Part shown: positions 9,639 through 18,224 of the stretch, piece after piece | Position numbering within the stretch: the stretch's first letter is position 1 | Layout: every line of letters begins with the position of its first letter | Notes under the pieces: generated by a model | Told to the model about the DNA's origin: nothing | The model's database searches: none | What the model saw: only the letters and a program-made list of their open reading frames with translations | Source: an uncultured Eubacteriales bacterium | Lineage (GTDB): Bacteria; Bacillota; Clostridia; Oscillospirales; Acutalibacteraceae | NCBI GenBank assembly: GCA_934477125.1 | Contig: CAKSOL010000006.1 | Span: 1 to 64,000, forward strand | Direction of reading: 5' to 3' | DNA: 64,000 nucleotides | Program-made: the position numbers and the translations under genes

Positions 9639-10547
9639 ATGCCGAAAATAGCCGCAGGGATAACCCTGTATGAGCCTGAGCCGCAAAGGCTAAAGGAGAA
9701 TGTCGAGGCTGTTTTAAAGCAGGTTGAACGGCTTTATATTGTTGATAACGCCTCCTCAGATCTCGGAGAGTTCAAGGCGGCTGTCCGCCCGGACGAGCGG
9801 ATTGTTCTTATTGAAAACAGCGAAAATGCCGGGGTTGCGCGCGCTCTCAATCAGATGTGCTCGGCGGCGGAGGGCGACGGCTATGAATGGCTGCTTACTC
9901 TCGACCAGGACTCTCTTACCGAGCCGGATATTATTGAAAAATTCTGCCGGTATACCGATATTCCGGAGGTCGCGATTATAACTCCGCGGTATGTTGACGA
10001 CAACGAGCCGCAGATAGTGTCCTCCGAAAGCCCGGCGCCTTATGAAACGGTGAAACGCTGCGACACCTCGGCGTCGCTTGTAAGGCTGGAGGTCTGGCGG
10101 GAGGTCGGCGGCTTTGACGAGGCTATGTTTATAGATTACGTCGATTTCGATTTCTGCACAACGGTTATCGAAAACGGATACGTTATTTTAAGGGATAATG
10201 AGGCGGTTCTGCATCATAGGCTCGGCAGGGCGCAGGAAATAACCTTTTTTATCCCGATAGGCAGGGTCCTTCATATAAAAAAGCTGCAAAAGCCGATTTT
10301 TACCTATAATCATCCGCCGTTTAGAACCTACTATTTTGTTCGGAACGCGATTTATTACAGGTATAAGCACCGCGGCAGCGTTGACTCGCGTCACGAGCGG
10401 CGCGCGGTTATCCGCTGGGTGCTGCTCAAGCTTATGTTTGAAAAGCAAAAGACCGCGCAGCTAAAAGCTGCCCTGCGCGGCAAAAGGGACTCCAAAAAAA
10501 TGATAGAAAAATATTCCGCAGGGCAGAAAAAGCCCGATGCGGAATAA
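9639..10547 (+). CDS. Family 2 glycosyltransferase, rhamnosyltransferase-like
   Basis: A 302-residue GT-A enzyme. The N-terminus has the nucleotide-sugar fold (AAGITLYEP, IVDNASSD, ENAGVARALN). The metal-binding motif is in LLTLDQDS, and MFIDYVDFDFC is the acceptor-side acid region. This resembles RfbF/WbbL-type rhamnosyltransferases for cell-surface polysaccharide. It starts four bases after metA. A GGGGAAG site overlaps the end of that gene. Its place between methionine genes and radC gives no clue to its acceptor. Confidence 0.8.
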   Translation: MPKIAAGITLYEPEPQRLKENVEAVLKQVERLYIVDNASSDLGEFKAAVRPDERIVLIENSENAGVARALNQMCSAAEGDGYEWLLTLDQDSLTEPDIIEKFCRYTDIPEVAIITPRYVDDNEPQIVSSESPAPYETVKRCDTSASLVRLEVWREVGGFDEAMFIDYVDFDFCTTVIENGYVILRDNEAVLHHRLGRAQEITFFIPIGRVLHIKKLQKPIFTYNHPPFRTYYFVRNAIYYRYKHRGSVDSRHERRAVIRWVLLKLMFEKQKTAQLKAALRGKRDSKKMIEKYSAGQKKPDAE

Positions 10548-10573
10548 GATTTTAACGGAGATGTGATTGATAA

Positions 10574-11269
10574 ATGGCGGACGGCTGTCATATAGGACAT
10601 AGGGCGAGAATGAAAAAGGATTTCCTCGAAAACGGATTTCCCGATTCGACCCCGCAGCATAAAATTCTTGAAATGCTGCTGTTTTTCTGCCTTCCTCAGG
10701 GAGACACCAATCCTCTGGCGCACCAGCTTATTGAGCGTTACCGCACTATCGGCGGCGTTCTGGACGCGCCGGTTGAGGAGCTTGTTAAATTCAAAGGAAT
10801 AACCGAAAGTAATGTTGTTCTGCTTAAAATGATACTTCCGATAGCCCGGCTTTACCGCGACGAACAGCATAAGCGCGGCTTCGGCTTTAAAAATCCGGAG
10901 GAAATCGGGAAATTCCTTCTGGACCGCTATCTCGGAGAAACGAGGGAGAGATTTTCGGTGCTTAGTATGGACGGTATGGCGCAGCTGATATCCTTCGATT
11001 TTTTGTCGGAGGGAGATATTTCGTCTGTCGGAGTGTCCTCAAGGCAGGTTATTGAGCTTATTCTCAAAACCGGCGCAACCTGCGTTATCGTCGCTCATAA
11101 CCACCCCGGCGGAATAGCTCTGCCGAGCAGCGGCGACATTGCGGTAACCAAAATGCTGAAGGTCGCTTTAAAGCATATCGGGGTTCACTTGATAGACCAT
11201 ATAATTATCGCCGGAGACGATTATGTGTCGCTTAATCAGAGTGAGCAGTATGCGGATATTTTCGAGTGA
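10574..11269 (+). CDS. radC: RadC-family JAB1/MPN protein
   Basis: A 231-residue protein. An N-terminal helix-hairpin-helix-like region (LVKFKGITESNVVLLK) precedes a C-terminal JAB/MPN domain whose zinc motif is VIVAHNHPGGIALPSSGDI (H-x-H ... S ... D). The family is called DNA repair protein RadC, but the biochemical role is unsettled. Last gene of the operon. It is followed by a strong hairpin (11327-11360). Confidence 0.85.
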   Translation: MADGCHIGHRARMKKDFLENGFPDSTPQHKILEMLLFFCLPQGDTNPLAHQLIERYRTIGGVLDAPVEELVKFKGITESNVVLLKMILPIARLYRDEQHKRGFGFKNPEEIGKFLLDRYLGETRERFSVLSMDGMAQLISFDFLSEGDISSVGVSSRQVIELILKTGATCVIVAHNHPGGIALPSSGDIAVTKMLKVALKHIGVHLIDHIIIAGDDYVSLNQSEQYADIFE

Positions 11270-11326
11270 ACGCGCGGTAAATTAAAATTTAAAACGGCAA
11301 TGCCTGCGCGGCGGAAAGCCGTTTAT

Positions 11327-11360
11327 GCAGACCTAAGGTCCTTTTCGGCTTTAGGTCTGC
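11327..11360. terminator. Bidirectional terminator between radC and the EamA pseudogene
   Basis: GCAGACCTAA pairs with TTAGGTCTGC around a 14-base loop, followed by GCTTTT on the plus strand. The 3' end of the EamA frame overlaps the hairpin, so it may serve both genes. Confidence 0.7.
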
Positions 11361-12217
11361 GCTTTTATCAGAATGAGGGTTCCGGCGACTATGAGCAGCA
11401 GCCCCAAAGCCGCCTTTTTGGTAAGGCGTTCCTTGAAAACGGCGGCGGAAAAGCCTATCGATATTAAAATGCTCAGCTTGTCAATCGGAACAACAACGCT
11501 TGCCGGACCCTGCTGAAGCGCCTTATAATAGCAAAGCCACGAGCCGCCGGTCGCAATTCCGGAAAGAAAGATAAAGCCGAGCTCGTTTTTCGGAATTTCG
11601 CGCAGAGTGTGCTGCTTGCCCTTTATGAAAACGAGCAGCCACGCCATAACAAGAACGACCGCCGTTCTTATGGCTGTTCCGAGGTTGGACTCGGTTCCGC
11701 TGATGCCGATTTTGCCGAGAATTGAGGTCAGCGCGGCGAAAACCGCGGATAAAACGGCGTAAATCAGCCAGGATTTTCCCTTAGTCTCGCCCGAAACGCT
11801 CTTTTTTTCTATCATCAGAACCGTTCCGGCGGCAATCAGGGCAACGGCTGCGCCCTTTAAAGGAGTGATTTTTTCTCCGAGGAAAATAAACGCCAGCAGA
11901 ACGGTTAAAACGGTTGAGGATTTGTCTATCGGGACGACCTTATTAACGTCGCCGAGCTGCAATGCCCTGAAATAGCAGAGCCAGGAGCCGCCGGTCGCAA
12001 GACCGGAAAGAATGAGGAAAGCCCAGGTTTTCGCGCTGAGCGAGGTAATTCCGCCGGCGGAGCCGACAATCCATACCATAAGCTAGGAAAACAGCAGCAC
12101 AACCGCCGTCCGTATGGCGGTTGCCGCGTCGGAGTCGGTTTTTTTAATGCCGCACTTGGCAAGAACGGCGGTAATCCCGGCAAAAAATGCCGAGCCGAAA
12201 GCGAAAAGAATCCACAT
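11351..12217 (-). pseudogene. EamA/DMT-family permease interrupted by an amber codon
   Basis: Read from ATG at 12217, the frame encodes a standard 288-residue EamA transporter made of two homologous five-helix halves. Codon 45 is TAG (plus-strand bases 12083-12085). The internal repeat shows what was lost: the second half reads TAIRTAVVLVMAWLLVF, and the first half reads TAIRTAVVLLFS-stop-LMVW, so a conserved Trp codon TGG has become TAG by one change. Translation could restart at the ATG two codons later (12079), losing the first helix and more. The rest of the gene is intact, so the mutation is recent, a sequencing error, or suppressed. Confidence 0.8.
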
Positions 12218-12376
12218 ACTGCTTTTTTTCACATTCCTTTGATTAAATTTTTCCGTATTCCGCTGCGGATAGGCGGCTTAACGGGTCGGGGCGGCGCAGG
12301 GTGCCGCCGCGCACGTCTGACATCTGCCGTGGCGACCTTTGCGCCTGAAAGCTTTCCGGTTTTAACCTTAATAATC

Positions 12377-12416
12377 AAAGCCCCCGCTGCGGGTAATCCC
12401 GCGGCAGGGGCTTTTA
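12377..12416 (-). terminator. Terminator downstream of rplJ-rplL
   Basis: AAAGCCCC-GCTGCGGG pairs with CCCGCGGC-GGGGCTTT and is flanked by A and T runs, so it can act in both directions. A second perfect hairpin (TGACGGGG/CCCCGTCA) lies at 12432-12452 between it and rplL. Confidence 0.8.
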
Positions 12417-12431
12417 ATCTTAGCTTTTAGC

Positions 12432-12452
12432 TGACGGGGTTAAGCCCCGTCA
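12432..12452. repeat. Perfect 8-bp-stem hairpin in the rplL-EamA intergenic region
   Basis: TGACGGGG and CCCCGTCA pair around TTAAG. It has no T-run of its own. The intergenic stretch 12218-12527 holds only this hairpin, the terminator at 12377-12416 and a copy of the dispersed repeat at 12459-12510. Confidence 0.6.
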
Positions 12453-12458
12453 ACGTAA

Positions 12459-12510
12459 GCAAAGCCGACAAATCAGAACCCGATTTTAAGGGACGGATTT
12501 TCGCCTTTGC
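12459..12510 (-). repeat. Dispersed intergenic palindrome, copy A
   Basis: The ends GCAAAGCCGACAAAT and ATTTTCGCCTTTGC form an imperfect inverted repeat around CCCGATTTTAA. Its reverse complement lines up with the segments at 44172, 45721 and 32816. Confidence 0.6.
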
Positions 12511-12527
12511 TTATACGCCGGATAAAA

Positions 12528-12905
12528 TTACTTCAGCTCGACAGTAGCGCCGACCTCAGCCAGCTTTGCCTTAATCTCCTCAGCCTCTTCCTTGGCAACA
12601 GCCTCTTTGAGGGTCTTGGGAGCGCCGTCAACAACAGCCTTAGCGTCTGCAAGGCCGAGACCGGTTATCTCGCGGACAACCTTTATAACCTTAATCTTCT
12701 GATCGCCGGCAGAAGCGAGAACAACGTCAAACTCAGTTTTCTCCTCAGCAGCGGCAGCGCCTCCGGCAGCGGGAGCAGCAACTGCAACAGCAGCGGCAGC
12801 GGATACGCCGAACTCCTCCTCAACAGCCTTAACGAGCTCGGAAAGCTCAAGTACGGTAAGAGTCTTTAACTCTTCAATTATAGCAGTAATTTTCTCGGAT
12901 GCCAT
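12528..12905 (-). CDS. rplL: 50S ribosomal protein L7/L12
   Basis: A 125-residue acidic protein with the dimerisation domain (ELKTLTVLELSELVKAVEEEFGV), an Ala/Gly hinge (about 37-55) and the conserved C-terminal domain (KIKVIKVVREITGLGLADAK). It forms the stalk that recruits translation GTPases. The start chosen is the ATG at 12905. GGAGG (12913-12917) is spaced for it, while the ATG upstream overlaps that site. It follows rplJ by 57 bases in the same transcript. Confidence 0.97.
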   Translation of the reverse strand: MASEKITAIIEELKTLTVLELSELVKAVEEEFGVSAAAAVAVAAPAAGGAAAAEEKTEFDVVLASAGDQKIKVIKVVREITGLGLADAKAVVDGAPKTLKEAVAKEEAEEIKAKLAEVGATVELK

Positions 12906-12962
12906 TATTTTTTCCTCCATTTTTTGTTTTTAAGTCCCGTTTATCGGGCAGTATTTTAAAAA

Positions 12963-13478
12963 TTATTCAGCTGCTTCTTCAGCAGAACCGTCCTTATCGA
13001 CGATAGCCTTAACGGCGCGGGCAAATGCCGCGATGGGAGCCTGGAACACGCTGCAAACAGTAGCAAGCAGCACGTCGCGGGTCGGCAGCTTCGCGATATC
13101 TGCGATAGTTTCGGCAGAAACGACCTCACCGTCCAGGAAACCTGTCTTGACGGAGAAATTGTCGTGTCCGTCCGCAAACTTGCAGAGAATACGGGCAGCT
13201 GCGGCATAGTCCTCATTTGAAAGAGCAAGAGCGGTAGTACCCTCAAGATGGGCTTTCATTCCCTCAAGAGCGGTTCCCTCAACAGCGCGGCTGAGCATGG
13301 TGTTCTTAACAACGAAATACTCAACTCCCGCCTCGCGGAGCTCCTTGCGCAGAGCCGTATCGTCCGCCACCGTGATACCCTTGTAATCGACCACGACACC
13401 GGTAACAGCTGCGTCAAGCTTTTCCTTGAGAGACGCAACGAGCTGCTGCTTTTGCTCAAGAACCTTTGCGTTCGGCAT
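12963..13478 (-). CDS. rplJ: 50S ribosomal protein L10
   Basis: A 171-residue protein with the L10 N-terminal rRNA-binding domain (VDYKGITVADDTALRKELREAGVEYFVVKNT) and a C-terminal helix that binds L7/L12 dimers. GGAGGTG lies upstream of the ATG. The gene is preceded by an L10 leader RNA and a perfect sigma-A promoter, so it should be autoregulated by the L10-L7/L12 complex. Only the rplJ-rplL pair is present; rplK and rplA are not upstream. Confidence 0.97.
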   Translation of the reverse strand: MPNAKVLEQKQQLVASLKEKLDAAVTGVVVDYKGITVADDTALRKELREAGVEYFVVKNTMLSRAVEGTALEGMKAHLEGTTALALSNEDYAAAARILCKFADGHDNFSVKTGFLDGEVVSAETIADIAKLPTRDVLLATVCSVFQAPIAAFARAVKAIVDKDGSAEEAAE

Positions 13479-13519
13479 AAATTTTTCACCTCCGGATAAA
13501 AAATCGTGCCGAACCGATG

Positions 13520-13632
13520 AAAAAAGTCCGCACCGAAGGACGGAGCGGACATGAAATCAATGAATATTCATGCACACCTCGGCAGGCGGCTTTTCAGCCT
13601 TACGATTAAAAATCACCTGCTGTCTCCGGATC
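13520..13632 (-). ncRNA. Ribosomal protein L10 leader with intrinsic terminator
   Basis: On the minus strand the conserved strand AGACAGCAGGTG pairs with CCTGCCGAGG across a kink-turn-like internal loop, the core of the Firmicutes L10 leader. A GTCCGC...GCGGAC hairpin (13526-13550) followed by six T residues lies 40 bases before the rplJ start. L10-L7/L12 binding is expected to favour termination. Confidence 0.85.
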
Positions 13633-13644
13633 AGCAACACGAAT

Positions 13645-13673
13645 ATTATAAGCGATATATCGAAATATGTCAA
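13645..13673 (-). promoter_or_regulatory. Consensus sigma-A promoter of rplJ-rplL
   Basis: TTGACA (13668-13673) and TATAAT (13645-13650), both perfect, are separated by exactly 17 bases. The start point falls a few bases upstream of the L10 leader. Confidence 0.92.
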
Positions 13674-13734
13674 GCTTTATTTTTTGAGAGCTTTGAAAAC
13701 ACTCTTTCGGATATGAATTTTCCCTCTTTTATTT

Positions 13735-15528
13735 TCAGTCGTGTCCGCCGCCGGTCTGGTCGGGGTCGGTCGGGTTCTCGCCCGGATTTTCCGGAGTTGA
13801 CGGCTTATCTCCCGGCTTTTCGTCCCCGGAATCCGGCTTTGAGTCCTTGTCTCCGGTGTCGGGCTTGGTCGGAGTTGAGGGCTTTGAGTCCTCCGAAGAG
13901 GAGGAGCCTGTCGAGGAGGAGCCTGAGGAGGTGCTTTCGGTTGAGGTCGTGGTGCTGCCCGAAGAAGAACCGGAAGAGTTGGTCGATGCCGTTCCTGAGG
14001 GGTGAGAGGGAGTGGTGGTCGTTTTCGAGCCGCTGCCCTGCGACGCCGTGCCGCTGCCGCCCCTGTTCGCATACCAGTTGTTCTTTGAAATTCCGTTCAG
14101 CGCAACATAATCGTCAAACGGCAGATTGTCGTAAATAAACGAATGAATCAGCTTTGCGCCGAAGTCGAGGTCGTAATAAACAACCGAGCCGAAGCTGCCG
14201 CTCGGAGAGGGCATCTGATAGCCGTCCTTTGGCAGGCGCTCCTGGTGGAAGGTCGGGGAGTCCCTCAGAATATTGAGCGCGTAGCTCAGAATTTCGTCGG
14301 GATTGAGCGAGGTAACGGTATAGGGAATCATAGTTTTTATAAGTCCCGGATACTTGGATTTATCCATGGTTATCGCTTTGGTGAAAAGCTGTTCCATAAC
14401 ATACCGCTGCCGGTCGGTTCTGCCGTAGTCGTTGTTTGTTCCCCAGATGTTCGGAACATAGCGTATTCTCGAATAGGCGACCGCCTGAATACCGTTGAGG
14501 TGCTGCTGACCGCTGCGCTTAACGTAATAATCGTTGGCGTTGTAGCCCATCAGCTGGCAGACCTCGCCGATCATATCGTTGATACCGTGGTTATTGTTAC
14601 CCCGCGCCGTAACCTCGCGGTCGGTAAGCTCGGCGTCTATTCCGCCGACCGCGTCAATCATTTTCGCCATACCGTAGAAATTAACGGTTGCATAATCGGT
14701 TATATCGAGATTGAATATCTTGTTGAGCGTTTTAACCGCAAGCTCCGCGCCGCCGCGGGCATAGGCGCTGTTTATCTTATTATAGGTTGTTTTGCCGTCC
14801 TTTTCTATCGGAACGAGCGTGTCGCGGAGAACGGAAATAATCTTAACCGTATGCTCCTTGGCGTTAAGGCTCAGTATCATTATACTGTCCGAATTGCCGG
14901 TGAACTGCTTTTCGTTGCGGGTATCGATACCGAAAAGGGCGATGTTGGTTATATTTTTATCGATTGTCGGAACGGCGTCCAAATCGGCGTTATTGCTCGG
15001 AAACTTATGGTCAAAGTTGTAAAACAGCTTTAAAAACGGGTTCCAGAACACCGTCGTTATCAGCAGAACAATGCTCAGCAGCGTCGTGAAAACAACCATA
15101 ATCACCCGCTGAACCGTCCGCCTGTTCCAGCGTATTCCAGCGTAAACCAGCAGGTTTAATGCGAGCAGACCGAACGCGCTGCAAAATGTCTTTCCCCTTA
15201 TTCCGAGGGGCATCCATTTCCATATCGCGAAAAGGCAGAGCAGCGTGAAAACCGTAAGTCCTATGATAAACGCCGCCTTTTTCCCGGCGGTCAGCGTGTG
15301 CCACCATTCGTTGAACCTGTCCGCCGCGCCCAAAATTCCGCGCCGCTTTTTGCGGAAGGTGTGCTTATCCGAATAGTCCTCAAAATCAACAAAATCAATT
15401 CCGACCGCCCTGGCTACGCGGGAATCGGAAACGATATCCTCATAATGCCTGCCTGTGCTTTCGGAATGTGAGCTTATATCCCGGCTGTCATCTTCAAAAT
15501 CGAAAAATCCGTTGTTCTTATCAGCCAT
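13735..15528 (-). CDS. LytR-CpsA-Psr (LCP) family cell-wall ligase
   Basis: About 597 residues. An acidic cytoplasmic N-terminus precedes three or so hydrophobic helices (AAFIIGLTVFTLLCLFAIW onward). The extracellular LCP domain follows (ALFGIDTRN, DSIMILSLN, SVLRDTLVPI, KINSAYARGG). It carries the Arg/Asp residues that bind polyprenyl pyrophosphate. The last roughly 105 residues are a Ser/Thr/Gly then Pro/Asp/Lys low-complexity tail, probably wall-spanning. LCP enzymes attach teichoic acid or capsule chains to peptidoglycan. ATG at 15528 (MADKNNGFF) fits GGGTG spacing better than the ATG 30 bases upstream. The gene converges with nothing and has its own upstream region. Confidence 0.88.
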   Translation of the reverse strand: MADKNNGFFDFEDDSRDISSHSESTGRHYEDIVSDSRVARAVGIDFVDFEDYSDKHTFRKKRRGILGAADRFNEWWHTLTAGKKAAFIIGLTVFTLLCLFAIWKWMPLGIRGKTFCSAFGLLALNLLVYAGIRWNRRTVQRVIMVVFTTLLSIVLLITTVFWNPFLKLFYNFDHKFPSNNADLDAVPTIDKNITNIALFGIDTRNEKQFTGNSDSIMILSLNAKEHTVKIISVLRDTLVPIEKDGKTTYNKINSAYARGGAELAVKTLNKIFNLDITDYATVNFYGMAKMIDAVGGIDAELTDREVTARGNNNHGINDMIGEVCQLMGYNANDYYVKRSGQQHLNGIQAVAYSRIRYVPNIWGTNNDYGRTDRQRYVMEQLFTKAITMDKSKYPGLIKTMIPYTVTSLNPDEILSYALNILRDSPTFHQERLPKDGYQMPSPSGSFGSVVYYDLDFGAKLIHSFIYDNLPFDDYVALNGISKNNWYANRGGSGTASQGSGSKTTTTPSHPSGTASTNSSGSSSGSTTTSTESTSSGSSSTGSSSSEDSKPSTPTKPDTGDKDSKPDSGDEKPGDKPSTPENPGENPTDPDQTGGGHD

Positions 15529-15631
15529 TTTCAACACCCGTTTCTTTTTAAATTCCAAACGATACAGAAGTATTTTACTACATATGTGTGCAAAATAAAA
15601 GTATCAAAATGTTTACAATCCGTCCCGCCGC

Positions 15632-16201
15632 CTATTTCTTCCTTAAAAACCAAAGCACGGTCATAAATTGGAGTACCGCCGCCACAATATAAAAAAGCGC
15701 TATTCCGTGGACGGATACGGTTACGACAAGGCAGGTCGGAATCGTCCAGATAAGGGCTGAAACCGAAATAAAGGTAAGCCACCTTTTCCACCACAGCATC
15801 GTAAAAACAATCGAAACGATAGCCGTTACCGGTACGGCGTAAACGAAAAACAGCCAGGCGCGAAACTCCGGGACGGTTATTCTAAGAATAACAAACAGAA
15901 TAACCGCGACCAGCCAGGGAAGTCCCATAGCGAGCAGGGTTGTAAGCGCTTTGTTTCTTGAAAGCAGCGGTCTGCGCGGAACGCCCTCGGCTATAAGGTC
16001 CTCAACCGAGACCGAAAACAGCTCTGCGAGCTGCAGAATAACATAAAAATCGGGCAGACCGTCCCCCCGTTCCCATTTTGAAACCGATTTATCCGAATAG
16101 TTAAGCTTTTCGGCAAGCTCAAGCTGCGTCAGTCCGGCGAGCTTTCTGTATGATGTAAGGCGAACCGCAAAATTGCGGCGCAGCTGTTCTTCGGTCAACA
16201 A
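15632..16201 (-). CDS. XRE-type HTH regulator fused to a four-helix membrane domain
   Basis: A 189-residue protein. Residues 9-63 are a Cro/CI-type helix-turn-helix (LTQLELAEKLNYSDKSVSKWERG). Then come about four transmembrane helices (WLVAVILFVILRI, FFVYAVPVTAIVSIVFTMLWW, ISVSALIWTIPTCLVVTV and a last one ending in WFLRKK). This architecture is common in Clostridia and suggests a membrane-tethered regulator. The ligand is unknown. Start is TTG at 16201 behind AGGTGAT. The adjacent 294 bases (16202-16495) hold no gene I can support, only a short CTAC/GTAG hairpin near 16317 and a T-rich stretch. Confidence 0.75.
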   Translation of the reverse strand: MLTEEQLRRNFAVRLTSYRKLAGLTQLELAEKLNYSDKSVSKWERGDGLPDFYVILQLAELFSVSVEDLIAEGVPRRPLLSRNKALTTLLAMGLPWLVAVILFVILRITVPEFRAWLFFVYAVPVTAIVSIVFTMLWWKRWLTFISVSALIWTIPTCLVVTVSVHGIALFYIVAAVLQFMTVLWFLRKK

Positions 16202-16495
16202 TGTTTATCACCTGCATTTTAAAAGATTTATTTTAAGTGAAGGCGAACCGGGCGTTATGGGAAATCCTCTGCCGGCTTTCAGCAAGCCGCAAAACTGCCC
16301 TGTTCAAAAGGAATTCTACTCTCGGTAGAGAAACTCCCGCAAACTCTATTTTAACCGATTTTACTCATAGAATCAATAAAAACTTTTATAGGGTGACTTT
16401 TTTTATAAAAAAGGGTAAACTGTTTTCAGCGAAACGCAAACGCGCTGCAATTTTAAAAAGTCTTTGCCGCGCATTTATGAGAGGAGAAGTTTTAA

Positions 16496-17068
16496 ATGAA
16501 AATTTTTGCAAAGACCATAAGAATTATTACCGTAGCACCGCTTGCCGCCGCTGCGCTCATTATGATATTATACTGCACCGTTACCGGAGCATTCACCGAT
16601 TATATACATCTCGCAACAGCCATACTGACCCTCTGCATTATGCCGCTGACAGCCTATCCGATAAGCCTTATATGGAATAAATCGGTCAGAAGAAGCCGCC
16701 AGAGAAAGCTCGCTATCATTCTTTCGGTTGCGGGATATATAGCCGGCTTTGTTTTTGCGATGTGCTCGCAGTCAACCGTTACCGAAAAGGTGCTTTACGG
16801 CACATACCTGATATCCGGCGTACTCATAGCCGCCTCGACCTTTGTATTCCATATCAAATGCAGCGGTCACGCCTGCGGAATTGCCGGACCGATAGTTCTG
16901 CTCAGCTTTGATGTCAGTCCCTGGTTCGCGCTCGGCTTTGTTCTGCTGATACCGGTGTTCTGGTCGTCGCTCAAGATAAAGCGGCACACTCCTGCCCAGC
17001 TCATTTCCGGCGCGGTTGTTCCTGCTCTCGCATTTTTGATTTCCTCGGTTATTTTCAGAGCATTTTAA
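16496..17068 (+). CDS. Integral membrane protein, weakly PAP2-phosphatase-like
   Basis: A 190-residue protein with about six membrane helices and a short basic loop (NKSVRRSRQRKL) between the second and third. The segment CSGHACGIAGP resembles motif 2 (SGH) of PAP2 lipid phosphatases, but the other PAP2 motifs are not obvious, so the family is uncertain. AGAGGAG precedes the ATG. It is transcribed alone and ends at a strong hairpin terminator. It lies divergent from the HTH-membrane protein, which could regulate it. Confidence 0.6.
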   Translation: MKIFAKTIRIITVAPLAAAALIMILYCTVTGAFTDYIHLATAILTLCIMPLTAYPISLIWNKSVRRSRQRKLAIILSVAGYIAGFVFAMCSQSTVTEKVLYGTYLISGVLIAASTFVFHIKCSGHACGIAGPIVLLSFDVSPWFALGFVLLIPVFWSSLKIKRHTPAQLISGAVVPALAFLISSVIFRAF

Positions 17069-17095
17069 GTCCTCCGAAAGGTCTGAATAAAGCAT

Positions 17096-17132
17096 CACGG
17101 GCTGAACCGTAAGGGTTCAGCCCGTGTTTTTT
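17096..17132 (+). terminator. Terminator hairpin, copy 1 of an identical pair
   Basis: The arms CACGGGCTGAACC and GGTTCAGCCCGTG (13 bp) enclose GTAAG and are followed by six T residues. The same 31 bases occur at 18527-18557. Confidence 0.85.
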
Positions 17133-17166
17133 AATATCCGATTTTCAGTCAAAAACGGTAAATTAC

Positions 17167-18117
17167 TTATTTTTTCGCAACAAGAGTTGAGTTGGCGAAA
17201 ATTAAGGCGTGTTTAAATAAATCTGTTTCGGAAACCAGTATTTTCATATTATTACAGTTCGATACATCCAAGTCGATTAAAAGCGGTTCTGTTAAATTGG
17301 TAATGTCCTGCTTTGAAAATATGAGCTTATCGTCTGAATATATATTAACTATAAAGTTGCAGGAGCCGTCGTAACCGTCGCCTGACTTGACCGCTATTGT
17401 ACATTTGAATTTTTCGTATTTACCGCCGAGATTGCATATCAGCTTACTTGTATAGCTGGGCGACGCAAAGAATAACAAAGCCCGGTCGTAGTAATTTCCG
17501 TAAACATCATATTGATTAACAGACTTTTTAACATCCTCGCTGACTAAATGCCTGATATCATACAGGTCGGCGTCCAATGATTTTATTTCTACATTATACG
17601 AGGTTTTAAAGCCTTTGTATTCGACTGTAATTGTACACAATCCGATTTTACCCGAAGAAAAACCGTAGACATTAAAGCCTTTTTCAATTACCTGAACTTC
17701 GCCGTTGCTGTATAACAGATTTATTGCAAGTCCGGTACCGTCATAATTTTCACCGGGCGCATATTCGGTTTTAATCGGCATTTCGGCTATTGATATTCCG
17801 TTTAATTTCTTTTGAGCTGCCGGTTCGTTTGCCGGCTGTGTTTCATTGGAATTTGAGCCGCCCGTATTTTTCTTGCTTTCAAAATTTGTATGCGTTTCGT
17901 TTTTGCCGGAAACAGCGGACGCGCTTTCATAAGCGGTTTTGTTTTCGCCGGGAGAGTTATCAATCATACTGCCGGTTGAGCTGTCGGTGATTTCACCGTA
18001 ATTACTTCCGCCGCTTGCAGCATCGGAATTCAACGGCTCCGATGTGTTTTTGGCGGTACTGTTGCAGGAAGTACAAAATATCAGAACTGTAATCAGCAAT
18101 AGTGCGGTTTTTCTCAT
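17167..18117 (-). CDS. Surface lipoprotein with Ig-like and NPCBM-like domains
   Basis: A 316-residue lipoprotein. The signal peptide ends in the lipobox FCTSC, so the lipidated Cys is near residue 18. A Ser/Asn/Gly-rich linker reaches about residue 105. A Big_3-type bacterial Ig-like domain follows (GISIAEMPIKTEYAPGENYD, LLYSNGEVQVI). The C-terminal ~110 residues resemble an NPCBM carbohydrate-binding module (YGNYYDRALLFFASPS, FIVNIYSDDKLIFSK). It is likely anchored outside the cell and may bind glycans. It is AT-richer than its surroundings. Its promoter overlaps repeats that the divergent XRE gene product probably binds. Confidence 0.75.
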   Translation of the reverse strand: MRKTALLLITVLIFCTSCNSTAKNTSEPLNSDAASGGSNYGEITDSSTGSMIDNSPGENKTAYESASAVSGKNETHTNFESKKNTGGSNSNETQPANEPAAQKKLNGISIAEMPIKTEYAPGENYDGTGLAINLLYSNGEVQVIEKGFNVYGFSSGKIGLCTITVEYKGFKTSYNVEIKSLDADLYDIRHLVSEDVKKSVNQYDVYGNYYDRALLFFASPSYTSKLICNLGGKYEKFKCTIAVKSGDGYDGSCNFIVNIYSDDKLIFSKQDITNLTEPLLIDLDVSNCNNMKILVSETDLFKHALIFANSTLVAKK

Positions 18118-18141
18118 TTTTACACCCTCTGTTTTACAAAG

Positions 18142-18189
18142 TAGGCTATTTATAGCCCATATTGTATCATATATAGCCTATTTTGTCAA
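18142..18189 (-). promoter_or_regulatory. Lipoprotein promoter with three operator half-sites
   Basis: On the minus strand TTGACA (18184-18189) and TACAAT (18161-18166) have a 17-base spacer. The 8-mer TAGGCTAT or its complement occurs at 18142-18149, 18152-18159 (one mismatch) and 18173-18180. The first two form the palindrome GGCTATTTATAGCC just downstream of the -10, and the third lies in the spacer. This is the expected layout for repression by the adjacent XRE protein. Confidence 0.78.
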
Positions 18190-18224
18190 CACTAATCTTG
18201 TAAAATAGGTTCAGAGGGGATGCT

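Noticed and set aside
13735..14072. Repeat-rich coding region as a mobile or phase-variable element
   Set aside because: The Ser/Thr/Gly and Pro/Asp codons form irregular low-complexity sequence at the end of an LCP protein. There is no exact short-unit tandem repeat.
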